The notes under the pieces: generated by a model
What the model saw: only the letters and a program-made list of their open reading frames with translations
Databases searched by the model: none
Told to the model about the DNA's origin: nothing
In this document: positions 51,909 through 60,428 of the stretch, piece by piece
How the letters are laid out: each line of letters begins with the position of its first letter
How positions within the stretch are numbered: the stretch's first letter is position 1
Assembly (NCBI GenBank): GCA_041392855.1
Contig: JAWKLD010000002.1
Coordinates: 186,001 to 250,000 of the forward strand
DNA: 64,000 bases
Origin: Flavipsychrobacter sp.
Lineage (GTDB): Bacteria > Bacteroidota > Bacteroidia > Chitinophagales > Chitinophagaceae
Reading direction: 5' to 3'
Position numbers and translations under genes: made by a program

Positions 51909-52712
51909 GTGAAGAATTATTTGGTTGTTTTCATGAGTTTACTATTGTTAGCCTCTTGTACAGGATACGAGAGAGTACTTAAAAGTAATGATGTAAACTA
52001 TAAGCTTAAAAAAGCTAATGAATACTTTGAAAAAAAGAAGTACTCACAAGCCAACCAATTGTACGAAAGCCTAATACCCGTAATGAAACAGACTCGTAAC
52101 TACGAGCCACTTTATTACAGATACGCTTACACATTCTACTACCTAAAAGATTATTTATCAGCGTCTTATCACTTCAAGAACTTTTTTGACTTCTTCCCTA
52201 GTAGTAAAGATGCTGAAGAGTGCGAATTCTTATATGGCTACTGTTTATATAAAGAGTCTCCAAAATCTTCACTAGACCAAACCTATACAATAAAAGCTGT
52301 TGAAGCCTTACAATCGTTCATCAATGTTCACCCGCAGTCAAAAAAAGTAAGTGAGGCAAGCAAAATAATTTCTGATTGCAGGACGAAACTTGAGACTAAG
52401 GATGCAGCTGCAGCAAAGCTTTATTACAACATTGGTCAATACAAAGCATCAGGCGTTGCCTACCAAATGGTAACCAGAAACTATCTTAGCTCTACTAAAA
52501 TAGACTACTATCAGTATATGATCGTTAAGTCTTGGTTCAACTACGCAAAAGCCAGCGTAAAGAGCAAACAAGAAGAGCGTTTTGCAACTGCAATTGAAGC
52601 TTATAAAGAATTAGTTGATACATATCCAAAATCTCAATACCTTCGCGAAGCTGAAGAGTATAATACTCAAGCTGAGAATTACATAAAAAAAATACGTGAT
52701 GAGCACAAATAA
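51909..52712 (+). CDS. bamD: Outer-membrane assembly lipoprotein BamD
   Basis: This 267-residue lipoprotein has lipobox LLASC (Cys17), followed by TPR-like helix pairs (LKKANEYFEKKKYSQANQLYESL, YYRYAYTFYYLKDYLSASYHFKNFFDFFPSSKDAEEC, QSFINVHPQSKKVSEASKI). This is the BamD/ComL pattern. It works with BamA to insert beta-barrel proteins. The start codon is GTG. Its last 14 bases overlap the start of rpoZ, so the two are co-transcribed and probably coupled. Confidence 0.9.
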   Translation: MKNYLVVFMSLLLLASCTGYERVLKSNDVNYKLKKANEYFEKKKYSQANQLYESLIPVMKQTRNYEPLYYRYAYTFYYLKDYLSASYHFKNFFDFFPSSKDAEECEFLYGYCLYKESPKSSLDQTYTIKAVEALQSFINVHPQSKKVSEASKIISDCRTKLETKDAAAAKLYYNIGQYKASGVAYQMVTRNYLSSTKIDYYQYMIVKSWFNYAKASVKSKQEERFATAIEAYKELVDTYPKSQYLREAEEYNTQAENYIKKIRDEHK

Positions 52713-53019
52713 GAAAGCAATTGCAGCAGTACAGCCAATGGCAATTACGCAAGACGTAACAGCCATTAAGGAAAAAACTGGCAACCTATATGAGTCTATC
52801 GCTATCATAGCTAAACGCTCAAATCAAATTGCAGTGAATATGAAAGAAGAGTTGCACCGCAAGCTTGATGAATTCACTATCCATGCTGACAACTTGGAAG
52901 AAATTCACGAAAACAAAGAGCAAATAGAGATATCTAAGATATATGAGCGTATGGCTAACCCTGCACGTTTGGCTACTGCAGAATTTATGGATGATAAAAT
53001 ATACCACCGTAAGAAATAA
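52699..53019 (+). CDS. rpoZ: DNA-directed RNA polymerase omega subunit (Bacteroidota type)
   Basis: This 106-residue protein has the RpoZ/Rpb6 core: GNLYESIAIIAKRSNQIAVNMKEEL, followed by a helical, charged end. The phylum-specific omega is commonly encoded just after bamD, as here. It helps fold and hold the beta' subunit. The ATG at 52699 is used; the GTG one codon earlier is unlikely. A hairpin terminator follows at 53042-53073. Confidence 0.88.
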   Translation: MSTNKKAIAAVQPMAITQDVTAIKEKTGNLYESIAIIAKRSNQIAVNMKEELHRKLDEFTIHADNLEEIHENKEQIEISKIYERMANPARLATAEFMDDKIYHRKK

Positions 53020-53041
53020 TACGTTCTTATTAAGATAAATT

Positions 53042-53073
53042 AAAGCTGTTTCGTTAATTCGAAGCAGCTTTTC
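53042..53073 (+). terminator. Terminator of bamD-rpoZ
   Basis: The stem AAAGCTG.TTCG paired with CGAA.CAGCTTT has one mismatch and a 6-base loop. It is followed by TTTTCTCTTT. Confidence 0.75.
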
Positions 53074-53117
53074 TCTTTAAAATGCCCTAAGCTTTTGGAA
53101 ATCATATATTTGTAATA

Positions 53118-53816
53118 ATGAAGAAACAATACAAGCATCTCTTTTTTGATTTAGACCATACACTTTGGGACTTCGACAAAAACTCCAGATATACGCTTGA
53201 AAAACTATATCAGGAATATGAACTGGAGCAAAGAGGAATATATGACTTCGAAGAGTTTTTCACTAAATACAATGCTCATAACGACAAACTTTGGGACAAG
53301 TTTAGAAAAGGACATATAAAAAGAGATGAGCTGAGATGGAAACGCCTATGGCTGACCCTTATAGACTACAAAATTGGAGATACTGCTTTGGCTCACGAAA
53401 TGAGCTCTGCTTATTTGGAAATACTGCCAGTACAAAAAGAGCTAACGCCTTATGCCAAAGAAGTTCTAGACCATTGCAAAGACAAATATCAAATACATAT
53501 TATCACTAATGGCTTCCACGCTACTCAAAAGCTAAAGTTGCAGTATTCCGGCATTTCAAGTTATTTTTCTGAAATAATATCCTCGGAAGGCAGCAATAGC
53601 ATGAAACCTCGTCCTGAAATCTATGAATTTGCTCTAAATGCAACTGGCGCTACTGAAGAAGACAGTATTATGATAGGAGACGCACTTGAAGTAGATGTAA
53701 AAGGTGCGGCCAATGCTGGTTGGGATCAAGTTTATTATAACCCACACCAAATAGAGCATAATAGTCAACCTACTTATGAGATCACCTCTTTAAAAGAGCT
53801 ATTGACCATTTTCTAA
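53118..53816 (+). CDS. yjjG: HAD hydrolase, YjjG-type pyrimidine nucleotidase
   Basis: This 232-residue haloacid-dehalogenase-superfamily protein has motif I FFDLDHTLWDFD (both catalytic aspartates), motif II ITNGF, the lysine in MKPRPEIYEFAL and motif III/IV MIGDALEVDVKGAANAGW. The DHTLWDFD start is typical of the YjjG group, which dephosphorylates non-canonical or excess pyrimidine nucleotides. TATATTTG (53105-53112), a full -7 match, lies five bases before the ATG, so the message should be leaderless. Its stop is followed directly by the end of the convergent DUF721 gene. Confidence 0.87.
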   Translation: MKKQYKHLFFDLDHTLWDFDKNSRYTLEKLYQEYELEQRGIYDFEEFFTKYNAHNDKLWDKFRKGHIKRDELRWKRLWLTLIDYKIGDTALAHEMSSAYLEILPVQKELTPYAKEVLDHCKDKYQIHIITNGFHATQKLKLQYSGISSYFSEIISSEGSNSMKPRPEIYEFALNATGATEEDSIMIGDALEVDVKGAANAGWDQVYYNPHQIEHNSQPTYEITSLKELLTIF

Positions 53817-54098
53817 CTATTTCACTATAATATCGCGAATAGCTGTCTCTTCCAGATATTCATTGATATTATTTATAAGTTGTTGTTTACCAAGCTGTAA
53901 CTCTTGTTTAAGGGGAGCCACATCAGTATAAATGGTCAATATGCCATTATCGTAATACATATTACGTGTATATTTAGCTATTGTTTTCCCCACTATCGTC
54001 TCCCATTCCTGTTTTAGGCGTAACTCTATTACTTTGGGCTTCCAGCCCGATTTTTGCATTAATAAATTGATAGCTTCGCCTATGCTATATTGCCCCAT
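53817..54098 (-). CDS. DUF721 (DciA-like) protein
   Basis: This 93-residue DUF721 protein has the pattern GEAINLLMQKSGWKPKVIELRLKQEWETIVGKTIAKYT and ILTIYTDVAPLKQELQLGKQQLI. DciA, the characterised member, helps load the replicative helicase in bacteria lacking DnaC. Bacteroidota members are this short and probably have the same role, which is inference. It abuts the convergent nucleotidase gene with no intergenic base. In several Bacteroidota it is near recF, which is not seen here. Confidence 0.8.
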   Translation of the reverse strand: MGQYSIGEAINLLMQKSGWKPKVIELRLKQEWETIVGKTIAKYTRNMYYDNGILTIYTDVAPLKQELQLGKQQLINNINEYLEETAIRDIIVK

Positions 54099-54177
54099 AG
54101 CTGCAAGTTACACAAAACCCCTGTCTGGTAATAGGATATAGTTATAATAGTTAAAAGAAATATTTAAAGAAAAAAAA

Positions 54178-54206
54178 TTGTTCCTCAAGTCTTTTTCCTA
54201 TCTTTG
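54178..54206 (+). promoter_or_regulatory. Promoter of rpsO
   Basis: TTG at 54178-54180, an 18-base spacer and TATCTTTG at 54199-54206 give a complete promoter. The leader before the ATG at 54248 is about 38 bases. Confidence 0.7.
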
Positions 54207-54247
54207 CGAACTGAAAAATAGTGTCGTTATATAAAAATTTGATGTAG

Positions 54248-54520
54248 ATGTCATATTTAGCTGCCGATAAGAAGGCAAATATCTTTAAAACATTTGGTGG
54301 TTCTGAAACCAACACTGGCTCTATCGAGGGTCAAATTGCTATGCTTACAGAGCGTATCAATCACATTTCTAAACATTTGAAGCAGAACAAAAAGGACTAT
54401 TCAACTCACCGTGGGTTGATGAAGATGGTAGGCCGTCGTAAGCGCTTACTACAGTACCTAAGCCGCACAAACCTTGAATCTTACCGTGCGCTTCTTGAAA
54501 AGCTTGGATTACGTAAATAA
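54248..54520 (+). CDS. rpsO: 30S ribosomal protein S15
   Basis: This 90-residue protein matches uS15, with GSIEGQIAMLTERINHISKHL, DYSTHRGLMKMVGRRKRLLQYL and the basic end YRALLEKLGLRK. It binds 16S rRNA at the three-way junction of helices 20-22. As in many bacteria it precedes pnp, here by 75 bases containing a strong hairpin. Confidence 0.97.
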   Translation: MSYLAADKKANIFKTFGGSETNTGSIEGQIAMLTERINHISKHLKQNKKDYSTHRGLMKMVGRRKRLLQYLSRTNLESYRALLEKLGLRK

Positions 54521-54536
54521 CAACTTACTTTTATAG

Positions 54537-54570
54537 CTATTCCCAACTTCCTTAGTTGGGAATAGTCTTT
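54537..54570 (+). terminator. Hairpin between rpsO and pnp (attenuator-like)
   Basis: A perfect 12-bp stem (CTATTCCCAACT paired with AGTTGGGAATAG) with loop TCCTT is followed by a weak tract TCTTTT. It probably ends part of the rpsO transcripts. Its right arm is also complementary over 9 bases to the pnp start (54599-54607). Confidence 0.75.
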
Positions 54571-54595
54571 TATAAACATATTTAAAAAATATCTT

Positions 54596-56944
54596 ATGAT
54601 TCCCAACCCCATTTCCGTATCCTTCAAAATGGGCGACGGACGTGAAGTTAGCATAGAGACGGGTAGAATGGCCCGCCAAGCCGATGGTGCTGTAGTAGTA
54701 CGCATGGGCAATTGTATGTTACTCGCTACTGTTGTTGCAGCAAAAGAACCTAAACCCGGACAATCATTCTTCCCGCTAAGTGTAGATTATCAAGAAAAAT
54801 TTGCTTCTGCTGGTCGTATACCAGGGTCGTTCTTTAAACGTGAAGGTCGTATTAGCGATTCTGAAATTTTAGTATCTCGTCTTGTAGACCGTGCTTTGCG
54901 TCCTCTATTCCCTAATGAGTATAGATGCGATGTACAAGTACTTATATCTCTTATATCATCTGACCCTGAAGTTGCTCCAGACGCACTAGCTTGCCTTGCT
55001 GCATCTGCAGCAATGTCTGTATCAGAAGTGCCTATTGAAGAAGTAATTTCTGAAGTAAGAGTAGCTCGTATAGATGGTGAATATGTTATTAACCCTAAGC
55101 CTTCTCAAATAGATGGCGCAGACATGAACTTCATCATTGCTGCTACTGAGAAAAACATCATGATGGTAGAGGGCGAGTCTAAAGAGTGTCAGGAAGAAGA
55201 TGTCATCAAAGCTATCGAAATAGCACACGCTGCTATACGCGAGCAAATAAAAGCACAGCTTGAGCTTAGAGCAAAAGTAGGTGTTACTTCAAGACGTGAA
55301 GTGACTGTTCCATACGAAAACGAAGAACTTAAGAAGCGTATTGAAGAGTTTGCCTCTGCTAGGATATTGGAAGCTGCAAAAGCTGCTAGCCCTAAACATG
55401 AGCGTAGCGATGCTTTAAAAGCTATTCGTGACGACTTTGATGCTAGCATAGCAGAAGAAGAAATGAGCGAAGAAGATCAAGCTCTAGTAAGCAAATACTT
55501 TGGCAAAACGGAGAAGACAATAATCCGTAACATGGTGCTTGATACACGCAAGCGTCTTGACGGTCGTGAGCTAAACCAAGTACGTCCACTTACCATTGAA
55601 GTTGATCCACTACCGTCACCACATGGCTCTGCATTATTTACCCGTGGTGAAACGCAATCTTTAACAACAGTTACACTAGGTACAAGTGTAGATGAGCTAC
55701 TGGTTGAAACAGCAGCTACATCTGACTACCAAAAATTCATACTGCACTACAACTTCCCTCCATTCTCTACAGGAGAAACAAGACCAATGCGTGGTCCTGG
55801 GCGTAGAGAGGTAGGTCATGGTGCTTTGGCAAGACGTTCTCTAGCGCAAATGCTGCCTAAAGACGAAGACTTCCCATACACTATACGTATAGTATCTGAC
55901 ATATTAGAATCTAATGGTTCTTCTTCTATGGCTACAGTTTGTGCCGGTTCATTAGCAATGATGGATGCAGGTATCCCTTACCCTAAACACGTAAGTGGTG
56001 TGGCAATGGGTATGATCGCCGAAGGAGATAAATATGCGATACTAACGGATATACTTGGTGATGAAGATCACTTGGGTGACATGGATTTTAAAGTAACTGG
56101 TACTCGTGATGGTATCTGTGGTATCCAGATGGATATTAAGGTAGATGGTTTAAGCATGGAAGTATTAGGTCAAGCATTAGCACAAGCTCGTGAAGGCCGC
56201 CTACACATACTAGATGCTATGTATGAGACCATTCCTTCTCCTCGTGCTGAATTTAAACCACAAACTCCAAGAATTGAACAATTGATCATCGATCGCGAAT
56301 TTATCGGTGCTGTAATAGGACCAGGCGGTAAGATCATTCAAGAGATTCAACGTGAGACAGGTGCTACTGTAAATATTGAAGAAGTAGACAACAAAGGTGT
56401 TGTTAAGATATTCTCTTCTAATAAAGAGACTATTGACAAAGCACTTACTTGGATAAAAGGTATCGTAGCTGAGCCAGAAATTGGCGAAACTTATGAGGGT
56501 AAAGTAAAATCAATAGTTCCATTTGGTGCATTTATTGAGTTTATGCCTGGTAAAGAAGGGCTACTACACATTTCTGAGGTTAGCTGGTCTCGTTTAGATA
56601 CACTTGAGGGTGTTATGGCTGAAGGTGATACTGTAAAGATCAAACTAATAGGTACTGATCCTAAGTCTGGCAAACTTCGCCTTAGCCGCAAGGTGTTAAT
56701 GGAGAAGCCGGAAGGGTATGTAGAGCCTGAAAAGCGCGAGCGCAGAGGTGGTGATGACCGCAGAGGCGACCGTAGAGGTGGTGGTGATAGAAGAGGTGGT
56801 GACCGTCGTGACAATCGCAGAGGCGGTGACGACCGTAGAGGCGAGCGCCGTGAAAGACCAAGACCAGAGAACAATGGTAGCAAAGAACAAAAACCAGAGC
56901 AACCGCAACAAGACGACAACAACGATGCAGACATGAAACTGTAA
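54596..56944 (+). CDS. pnp: Polyribonucleotide nucleotidyltransferase (PNPase)
   Basis: This 782-residue phosphorolytic 3'-5' exoribonuclease has two RNase PH domains (the first from residue 8; the second from about 320, with FPPFSTGETRPMRGPGRREVGHG and DIKVDGLSMEVL). A KH domain (IGAVIGPGGKIIQEI) and an S1 domain (YEGKVKSIVPFGAFIEF) follow. The last 70 residues are unusual: repeats of RRGG, DRRG and DRRGG (about 715-760) followed by Gln/Asn/Asp-rich sequence, an RGG-like disordered tail. It probably shares the rpsO promoter by read-through. Confidence 0.96.
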   Translation: MIPNPISVSFKMGDGREVSIETGRMARQADGAVVVRMGNCMLLATVVAAKEPKPGQSFFPLSVDYQEKFASAGRIPGSFFKREGRISDSEILVSRLVDRALRPLFPNEYRCDVQVLISLISSDPEVAPDALACLAASAAMSVSEVPIEEVISEVRVARIDGEYVINPKPSQIDGADMNFIIAATEKNIMMVEGESKECQEEDVIKAIEIAHAAIREQIKAQLELRAKVGVTSRREVTVPYENEELKKRIEEFASARILEAAKAASPKHERSDALKAIRDDFDASIAEEEMSEEDQALVSKYFGKTEKTIIRNMVLDTRKRLDGRELNQVRPLTIEVDPLPSPHGSALFTRGETQSLTTVTLGTSVDELLVETAATSDYQKFILHYNFPPFSTGETRPMRGPGRREVGHGALARRSLAQMLPKDEDFPYTIRIVSDILESNGSSSMATVCAGSLAMMDAGIPYPKHVSGVAMGMIAEGDKYAILTDILGDEDHLGDMDFKVTGTRDGICGIQMDIKVDGLSMEVLGQALAQAREGRLHILDAMYETIPSPRAEFKPQTPRIEQLIIDREFIGAVIGPGGKIIQEIQRETGATVNIEEVDNKGVVKIFSSNKETIDKALTWIKGIVAEPEIGETYEGKVKSIVPFGAFIEFMPGKEGLLHISEVSWSRLDTLEGVMAEGDTVKIKLIGTDPKSGKLRLSRKVLMEKPEGYVEPEKRERRGGDDRRGDRRGGGDRRGGDRRDNRRGGDDRRGERRERPRPENNGSKEQKPEQPQQDDNNDADMKL

Positions 56945-56964
56945 TCTTTGAAGTTAATATCACT

Positions 56965-56993
56965 AAGCCTCGCATTAAATGCGAGGCTTTTTT
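56965..56993 (+). terminator. Terminator of pnp
   Basis: A stem of at least 10 bp (AAGCCTCGCA paired with TGCGAGGCTT) with a small loop is followed by six Ts. It makes any start of the next gene before about 56993 unlikely. Confidence 0.88.
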
Positions 56994-57041
56994 GTATCCA
57001 TTCTCAATTGCCTATGTACTTCTTTTCAGTATATTGCTATT

Positions 57042-57944
57042 ATGGAATCAAACGATGCTATTAGAGAAATCCTGTATAACCCAATGATACAAAAGGGTGT
57101 GGCTGTTTTTGTTGGTGTAGCTATTATTTGGGGTATCATAAAACTGTTGCAAAAGAACCTTGCATCTAGAATCAAGAACAATGAAGCCAGATATAAAACC
57201 AGAAAACTCACTTCATTTATTGGTTTTCTCCTTACTGCTTTACTCGTCACGATCGTATTTAGCGAAAGACTAGGCGGGCTTACCGTTGCCATAGGCGTTG
57301 CGGGTGCAGGTATTGCCTTTGCACTACAAGAAGTAATCGTGAGTGTTGCGGGATGGATGGCCATTATATTTGGCAACTTCTACAAAACAGGAGACAGGGT
57401 ACAACTAGGAGGTATTAAAGGCGATGTAATAGACATAGGAGTATTGCGTACAACCATTATGGAAACAGGAGAATGGGTAGATGGTGACCTATATAATGGT
57501 AGAATTGTACTAGTAGCTAATAGTTTTGTTTTCAAAGAACCAGTCTTCAACTACTCCGGAGATTTTGGATTTCTTTGGGATGAGCTTAAGCTTCCCGTAC
57601 AGTTTAGCAGCAATTTTGACAAAGCAAGGTCCATGTTATTAGCTATAGCAAAAGAAGCAGTTGGAGAATACACCGTTGGGGCTAACAAAGAATGGGAAGC
57701 TATGCTCAGAAAATACAGAATAGAGAATGCAAAAACAGAACCACAAGTATCATTGGCGATAATAGATGGAGGTGCTGTTTTCACGCTCAGGTATGTTGTA
57801 GATTTTAAACTAAGAAGAAGTATAAAGGACAAGATATATAGTCGTATTCTGGAGCAAGTAAAAACTGCTGACGACATTTTCTTACCTGCAAGCACCATAC
57901 AAATAACTGATGCTCCAGATATCAATGTAAAAATCAAAGAATAG
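57042..57944 (+). CDS. MscS-family mechanosensitive channel
   Basis: This 300-residue protein has three membrane helices (KGVAVFVGVAIIWGIIKLL, TSFIGFLLTALLVTIVF, LTVAIGVAGAGIAFALQEVIVSVAGWMAIIF). The third is the pore helix rich in Gly/Ala. The cytoplasmic beta domain contains YKTGDRVQLGGIKGDVIDIG. It releases osmolytes on membrane tension. The ATG at 57042 (MESNDAIREIL) is chosen because the in-frame ATG at 56979 lies within the pnp terminator. Its 3' end overlaps the convergent glycosyltransferase by 11 bases. Confidence 0.88.
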   Translation: MESNDAIREILYNPMIQKGVAVFVGVAIIWGIIKLLQKNLASRIKNNEARYKTRKLTSFIGFLLTALLVTIVFSERLGGLTVAIGVAGAGIAFALQEVIVSVAGWMAIIFGNFYKTGDRVQLGGIKGDVIDIGVLRTTIMETGEWVDGDLYNGRIVLVANSFVFKEPVFNYSGDFGFLWDELKLPVQFSSNFDKARSMLLAIAKEAVGEYTVGANKEWEAMLRKYRIENAKTEPQVSLAIIDGGAVFTLRYVVDFKLRRSIKDKIYSRILEQVKTADDIFLPASTIQITDAPDINVKIKE

Positions 57945-59085
57945 ACTCATACACTTCCATCACCTTAGCGGCACAGCTCTCAGGTGTAAAGTTTTGTGCA
58001 TGTTGTAGTCCTTTCTCTATCATCGTAGATCGACGCTCTGCATTAGTGGCTATATCATACATTTCATTAGCCATAAGCTGCTCGTCCATAGGATCAATTA
58101 AACAGGCAGCATCTCCCCCTACCTCTACCAAGCTCGACTGGTCGGATGTAATTACGGGTATAGCACTCCATAAAGCCTCTAATACAGGCAGACCAAACCC
58201 TTCATATACGGATGGATATATCATGGCTGTAGCCATTTGATAAATAGCAGGAAAATCGAGCGAGTTTTTATAGCGAGGCTCGTTTGCAGCATACTCCTGT
58301 TCTGATAAGAAGATAATGCTTTCCTCCAGTCGGTTTTCAGTAATGTATTGTTTTACTTTTTGAAAATAACTCCCTCCGCTACCGATAACAACTAAAGGTA
58401 TTGACAATTTGTTTTGGAGCAGCTTCATTGCTTTGCATATGGTCAGCAAATTCTTCCTATCTACTACGGAGCCAACATACAAGAAGTATTCCTTAGGCAG
58501 GCCATACCTTGCTCTCACCGCTTCTTTTTCTTCCTCTCTTAATAGCAGCTGGAAAATAGCATTGCAAGATTGATAACATACTTCGATCTTTTGCGGGTCT
58601 ATGTTGTAAAACTCCACAATATCATCACGTGTCTGTTTACTTATAGCTATTACCTTGTCTGCTTTTTTGCATGCATATTTAAACTTGCTTCTGTATATAG
58701 CTGTATCTATTGCACCATCGTGGTGGGCATAGCGTTCAAAAATAAGGTCATGTATAGTAACTACTGTTTTGATACCCGTTTTATGTATCCCTAGTGGTAT
58801 TTCATTACTCAACCCGTGATATAGGTCTATTTTCAATTTCTTTAGATCGGTCTTCATCAAGTTGGCACGCCATATAGAACGGAGACTGCTTGAGATACCT
58901 GAAGGCTCAATGATGTGTACATTATTGTATTGAGATGCATCAAACCTATCTGTTTTTTTAGGTGCCATGAGATAATACTCGTGCTCAGCAAACCCCTCAA
59001 AAATAGAAGTAAGTAATGTGCGGCTGTAGTGCCCTAAACCTGTAAAATTTTGAAACGCCCTTTTTGCGTCGAAAGCAATACGCAT
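57934..59085 (-). CDS. Family 4 glycosyltransferase
   Basis: This 383-residue GT-B enzyme has the N-terminal FTGLGHYSRTLL and TVVTIHDLIFERYAHHD. The donor domain has YFLYVGSVVDRKNLLTICKA, LVVIGSGG, MIYPSVYEGFGLPVLEALWSAIPVITSD (in parts) and the E-x7-E acidic pair of GT4 enzymes. It is close to mannosyl- and rhamnosyl-transferases of capsule or O-antigen synthesis; substrate unknown. It is the last of three minus-strand genes (lipoprotein, ribE, this), 32 bases after ribE. Confidence 0.88.
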   Translation of the reverse strand: MRIAFDAKRAFQNFTGLGHYSRTLLTSIFEGFAEHEYYLMAPKKTDRFDASQYNNVHIIEPSGISSSLRSIWRANLMKTDLKKLKIDLYHGLSNEIPLGIHKTGIKTVVTIHDLIFERYAHHDGAIDTAIYRSKFKYACKKADKVIAISKQTRDDIVEFYNIDPQKIEVCYQSCNAIFQLLLREEEKEAVRARYGLPKEYFLYVGSVVDRKNLLTICKAMKLLQNKLSIPLVVIGSGGSYFQKVKQYITENRLEESIIFLSEQEYAANEPRYKNSLDFPAIYQMATAMIYPSVYEGFGLPVLEALWSAIPVITSDQSSLVEVGGDAACLIDPMDEQLMANEMYDIATNAERRSTMIEKGLQHAQNFTPESCAAKVMEVYESIL

Positions 59086-59117
59086 AATCGTTCTATTGCC
59101 AAGAAAAGTAGTAAATA

Positions 59118-59726
59118 TTATACGCTTTGGCTAATGTTGATATCTAGTTCTTGGTTTCGTAAAAGATATTTACCTAAAATATCAAACTCTAAATTTACTC
59201 TATGACCTTGTTCCAATGCAAAGAAATTGGTGTGCTCATAGGTATAAGGAATTATTGTGACGGTGAATGTGTCATGTCCCACATTAAACAACGTAAGGCT
59301 AACACCATTGATACAAATGCTCCCCTTCTCTATAGTTAGTTTTGCAAACTCCTTAGGGAAAGAAAAGCTAAACAACCAGCTACCCTCAAGCTCCTTCTTT
59401 TCAGTACAAATTGCTACAGTATCAACATGTCCCTGAACAAAATGCCCATCTAGCCTATCACCAACTTTAAGCGCTCTTTCTAAGTTTAACCTATTACCTA
59501 TTTGCCAATCACCTAGACTTGTTTTTTGCAATGTTTCAGCAACAGCTGTCACTTTATAAGCATCTCCGTCAATAGCTACTACAGTAAGACATACACCATT
59601 ATGTGCTACAGACTGATCTATTTTCAGTTCGCCAGTAATAGACGACTTTACCCAAAAGTCTATATTAGTACCATTGGGTTGTATATCCTGTACTACACCT
59701 ACATTCTCTATTATGCCGGTAAACAT
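59118..59726 (-). CDS. ribE: Riboflavin synthase
   Basis: This 202-residue enzyme converts two 6,7-dimethyl-8-ribityllumazines into riboflavin. It consists of two lumazine-binding halves: MFTGIIENVGVVQDI with AHNGVCLTVVAIDGDAY, then LDGHFVQGHVDTVAIC with SICINGVSLTLFNVGHDTF. Both carry the N-G-V-(C/S)-L-T substrate loop. I see no FMN riboswitch upstream; the preceding lipoprotein gene ends only 7 bases away. Confidence 0.95.
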   Translation of the reverse strand: MFTGIIENVGVVQDIQPNGTNIDFWVKSSITGELKIDQSVAHNGVCLTVVAIDGDAYKVTAVAETLQKTSLGDWQIGNRLNLERALKVGDRLDGHFVQGHVDTVAICTEKKELEGSWLFSFSFPKEFAKLTIEKGSICINGVSLTLFNVGHDTFTVTIIPYTYEHTNFFALEQGHRVNLEFDILGKYLLRNQELDINISQSV

Positions 59727-59733
59727 GCTTAGA

Positions 59734-60285
59734 TTATTTTTTATACGCCGTTCCTAAGTGAAAATTAAGACCAGTGTCACTAGCTACTGTAATATTAACC
59801 GATAGCTTTGTGCTATCATTTTTATCTTTTATTAGATAGCCCGAAAGCGTATCTACTGTACGGCATACAATTTGCCCATCTAACACAACGGAATCATTTG
59901 TAATGGTAGAGTCCGCATACGATCTATAAAACCTATCTGCTGTCAAACGAATAGAATCAGTATTGCTACAAAAACCTGTTACTCTCAATATGTTATTGCT
60001 GTTAGCGTAAATAGTGAGTGTAATATCATTTACCTTTTTCAACTCAAGGTTTGCGTTATAAATGGAGTCTGAAAATGAATAAACGCCTACAAATATATCT
60101 TTTGGGTAAAAACAGGTAGTATTATCAGGCCTACCTGGGAACCCCCAATTATAATTAATAGCCTCAGGATCGTTACAATAAGGGTTAGTCAGCTTATCCG
60201 ATATATCGGGTCCTTCATTATCCGACTTGCTACAAGCAGCCAGAAAGACTAAAAAGACCAATATTATTCCTTTACAATTCCTCAT
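59734..60285 (-). CDS. Hypothetical lipoprotein
   Basis: This 183-residue protein has a lipoprotein signal (MRNCKGIILVFLVFLAACSK, lipobox LAAC with Cys18). Then come an acidic linker (SDNEGPDIS), CNDPEAINYNWGFPGRPDNTTC, which reads like a short Cys-flanked loop seen at the start of related Bacteroidota lipoproteins, and a beta-rich body (FVGVYSFSDSIYNANLELKK). No function can be assigned. It is immediately upstream of ribE and presumably co-transcribed. It is divergent from rpsU. Confidence 0.75.
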   Translation of the reverse strand: MRNCKGIILVFLVFLAACSKSDNEGPDISDKLTNPYCNDPEAINYNWGFPGRPDNTTCFYPKDIFVGVYSFSDSIYNANLELKKVNDITLTIYANSNNILRVTGFCSNTDSIRLTADRFYRSYADSTITNDSVVLDGQIVCRTVDTLSGYLIKDKNDSTKLSVNITVASDTGLNFHLGTAYKK

Positions 60286-60361
60286 ATCGCTTTATAATAC
60301 AATACACTAACGTAAGATATTCCTCAAAATTATCTAGAATAAAACATATAAACATAAAAAG

Positions 60362-60393
60362 TTTGTACAAATAATGAATTATGCATAACTTTG
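60362..60393 (+). promoter_or_regulatory. Promoter of rpsU
   Basis: TTTG at 60362-60365, a 20-base spacer and TAACTTTG at 60386-60393 make a near-ideal Bacteroidota promoter. Transcription should begin near 60398, which excludes the upstream in-frame ATG at 60381. Confidence 0.75.
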
Positions 60394-60411
60394 CAGTCCT
60401 CAAAAAACCAA

Positions 60412-60420
60412 AAAGGGGGT
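60412..60420 (+). promoter_or_regulatory. Extended Shine-Dalgarno sequence of rpsU
   Basis: AAAGGGGGT, eight bases before the ATG at 60429, can pair over nine bases (one G-U) with the 16S 3' end. Strong Shine-Dalgarno sequences are rare in this phylum. rpsU is a known exception in Flavobacterium, where it serves autoregulation through bS21. Confidence 0.65.
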
Positions 60421-60428
60421 ATAATATT

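Noticed and set aside
56491..56975. Three antisense ORFs opposite the 3' end of pnp
   Set aside because: They arise from the low-complexity RGG-coding repeat, which stays open in several frames; compositions (Ser/Arg/Pro or His/Leu-rich) are not protein-like.
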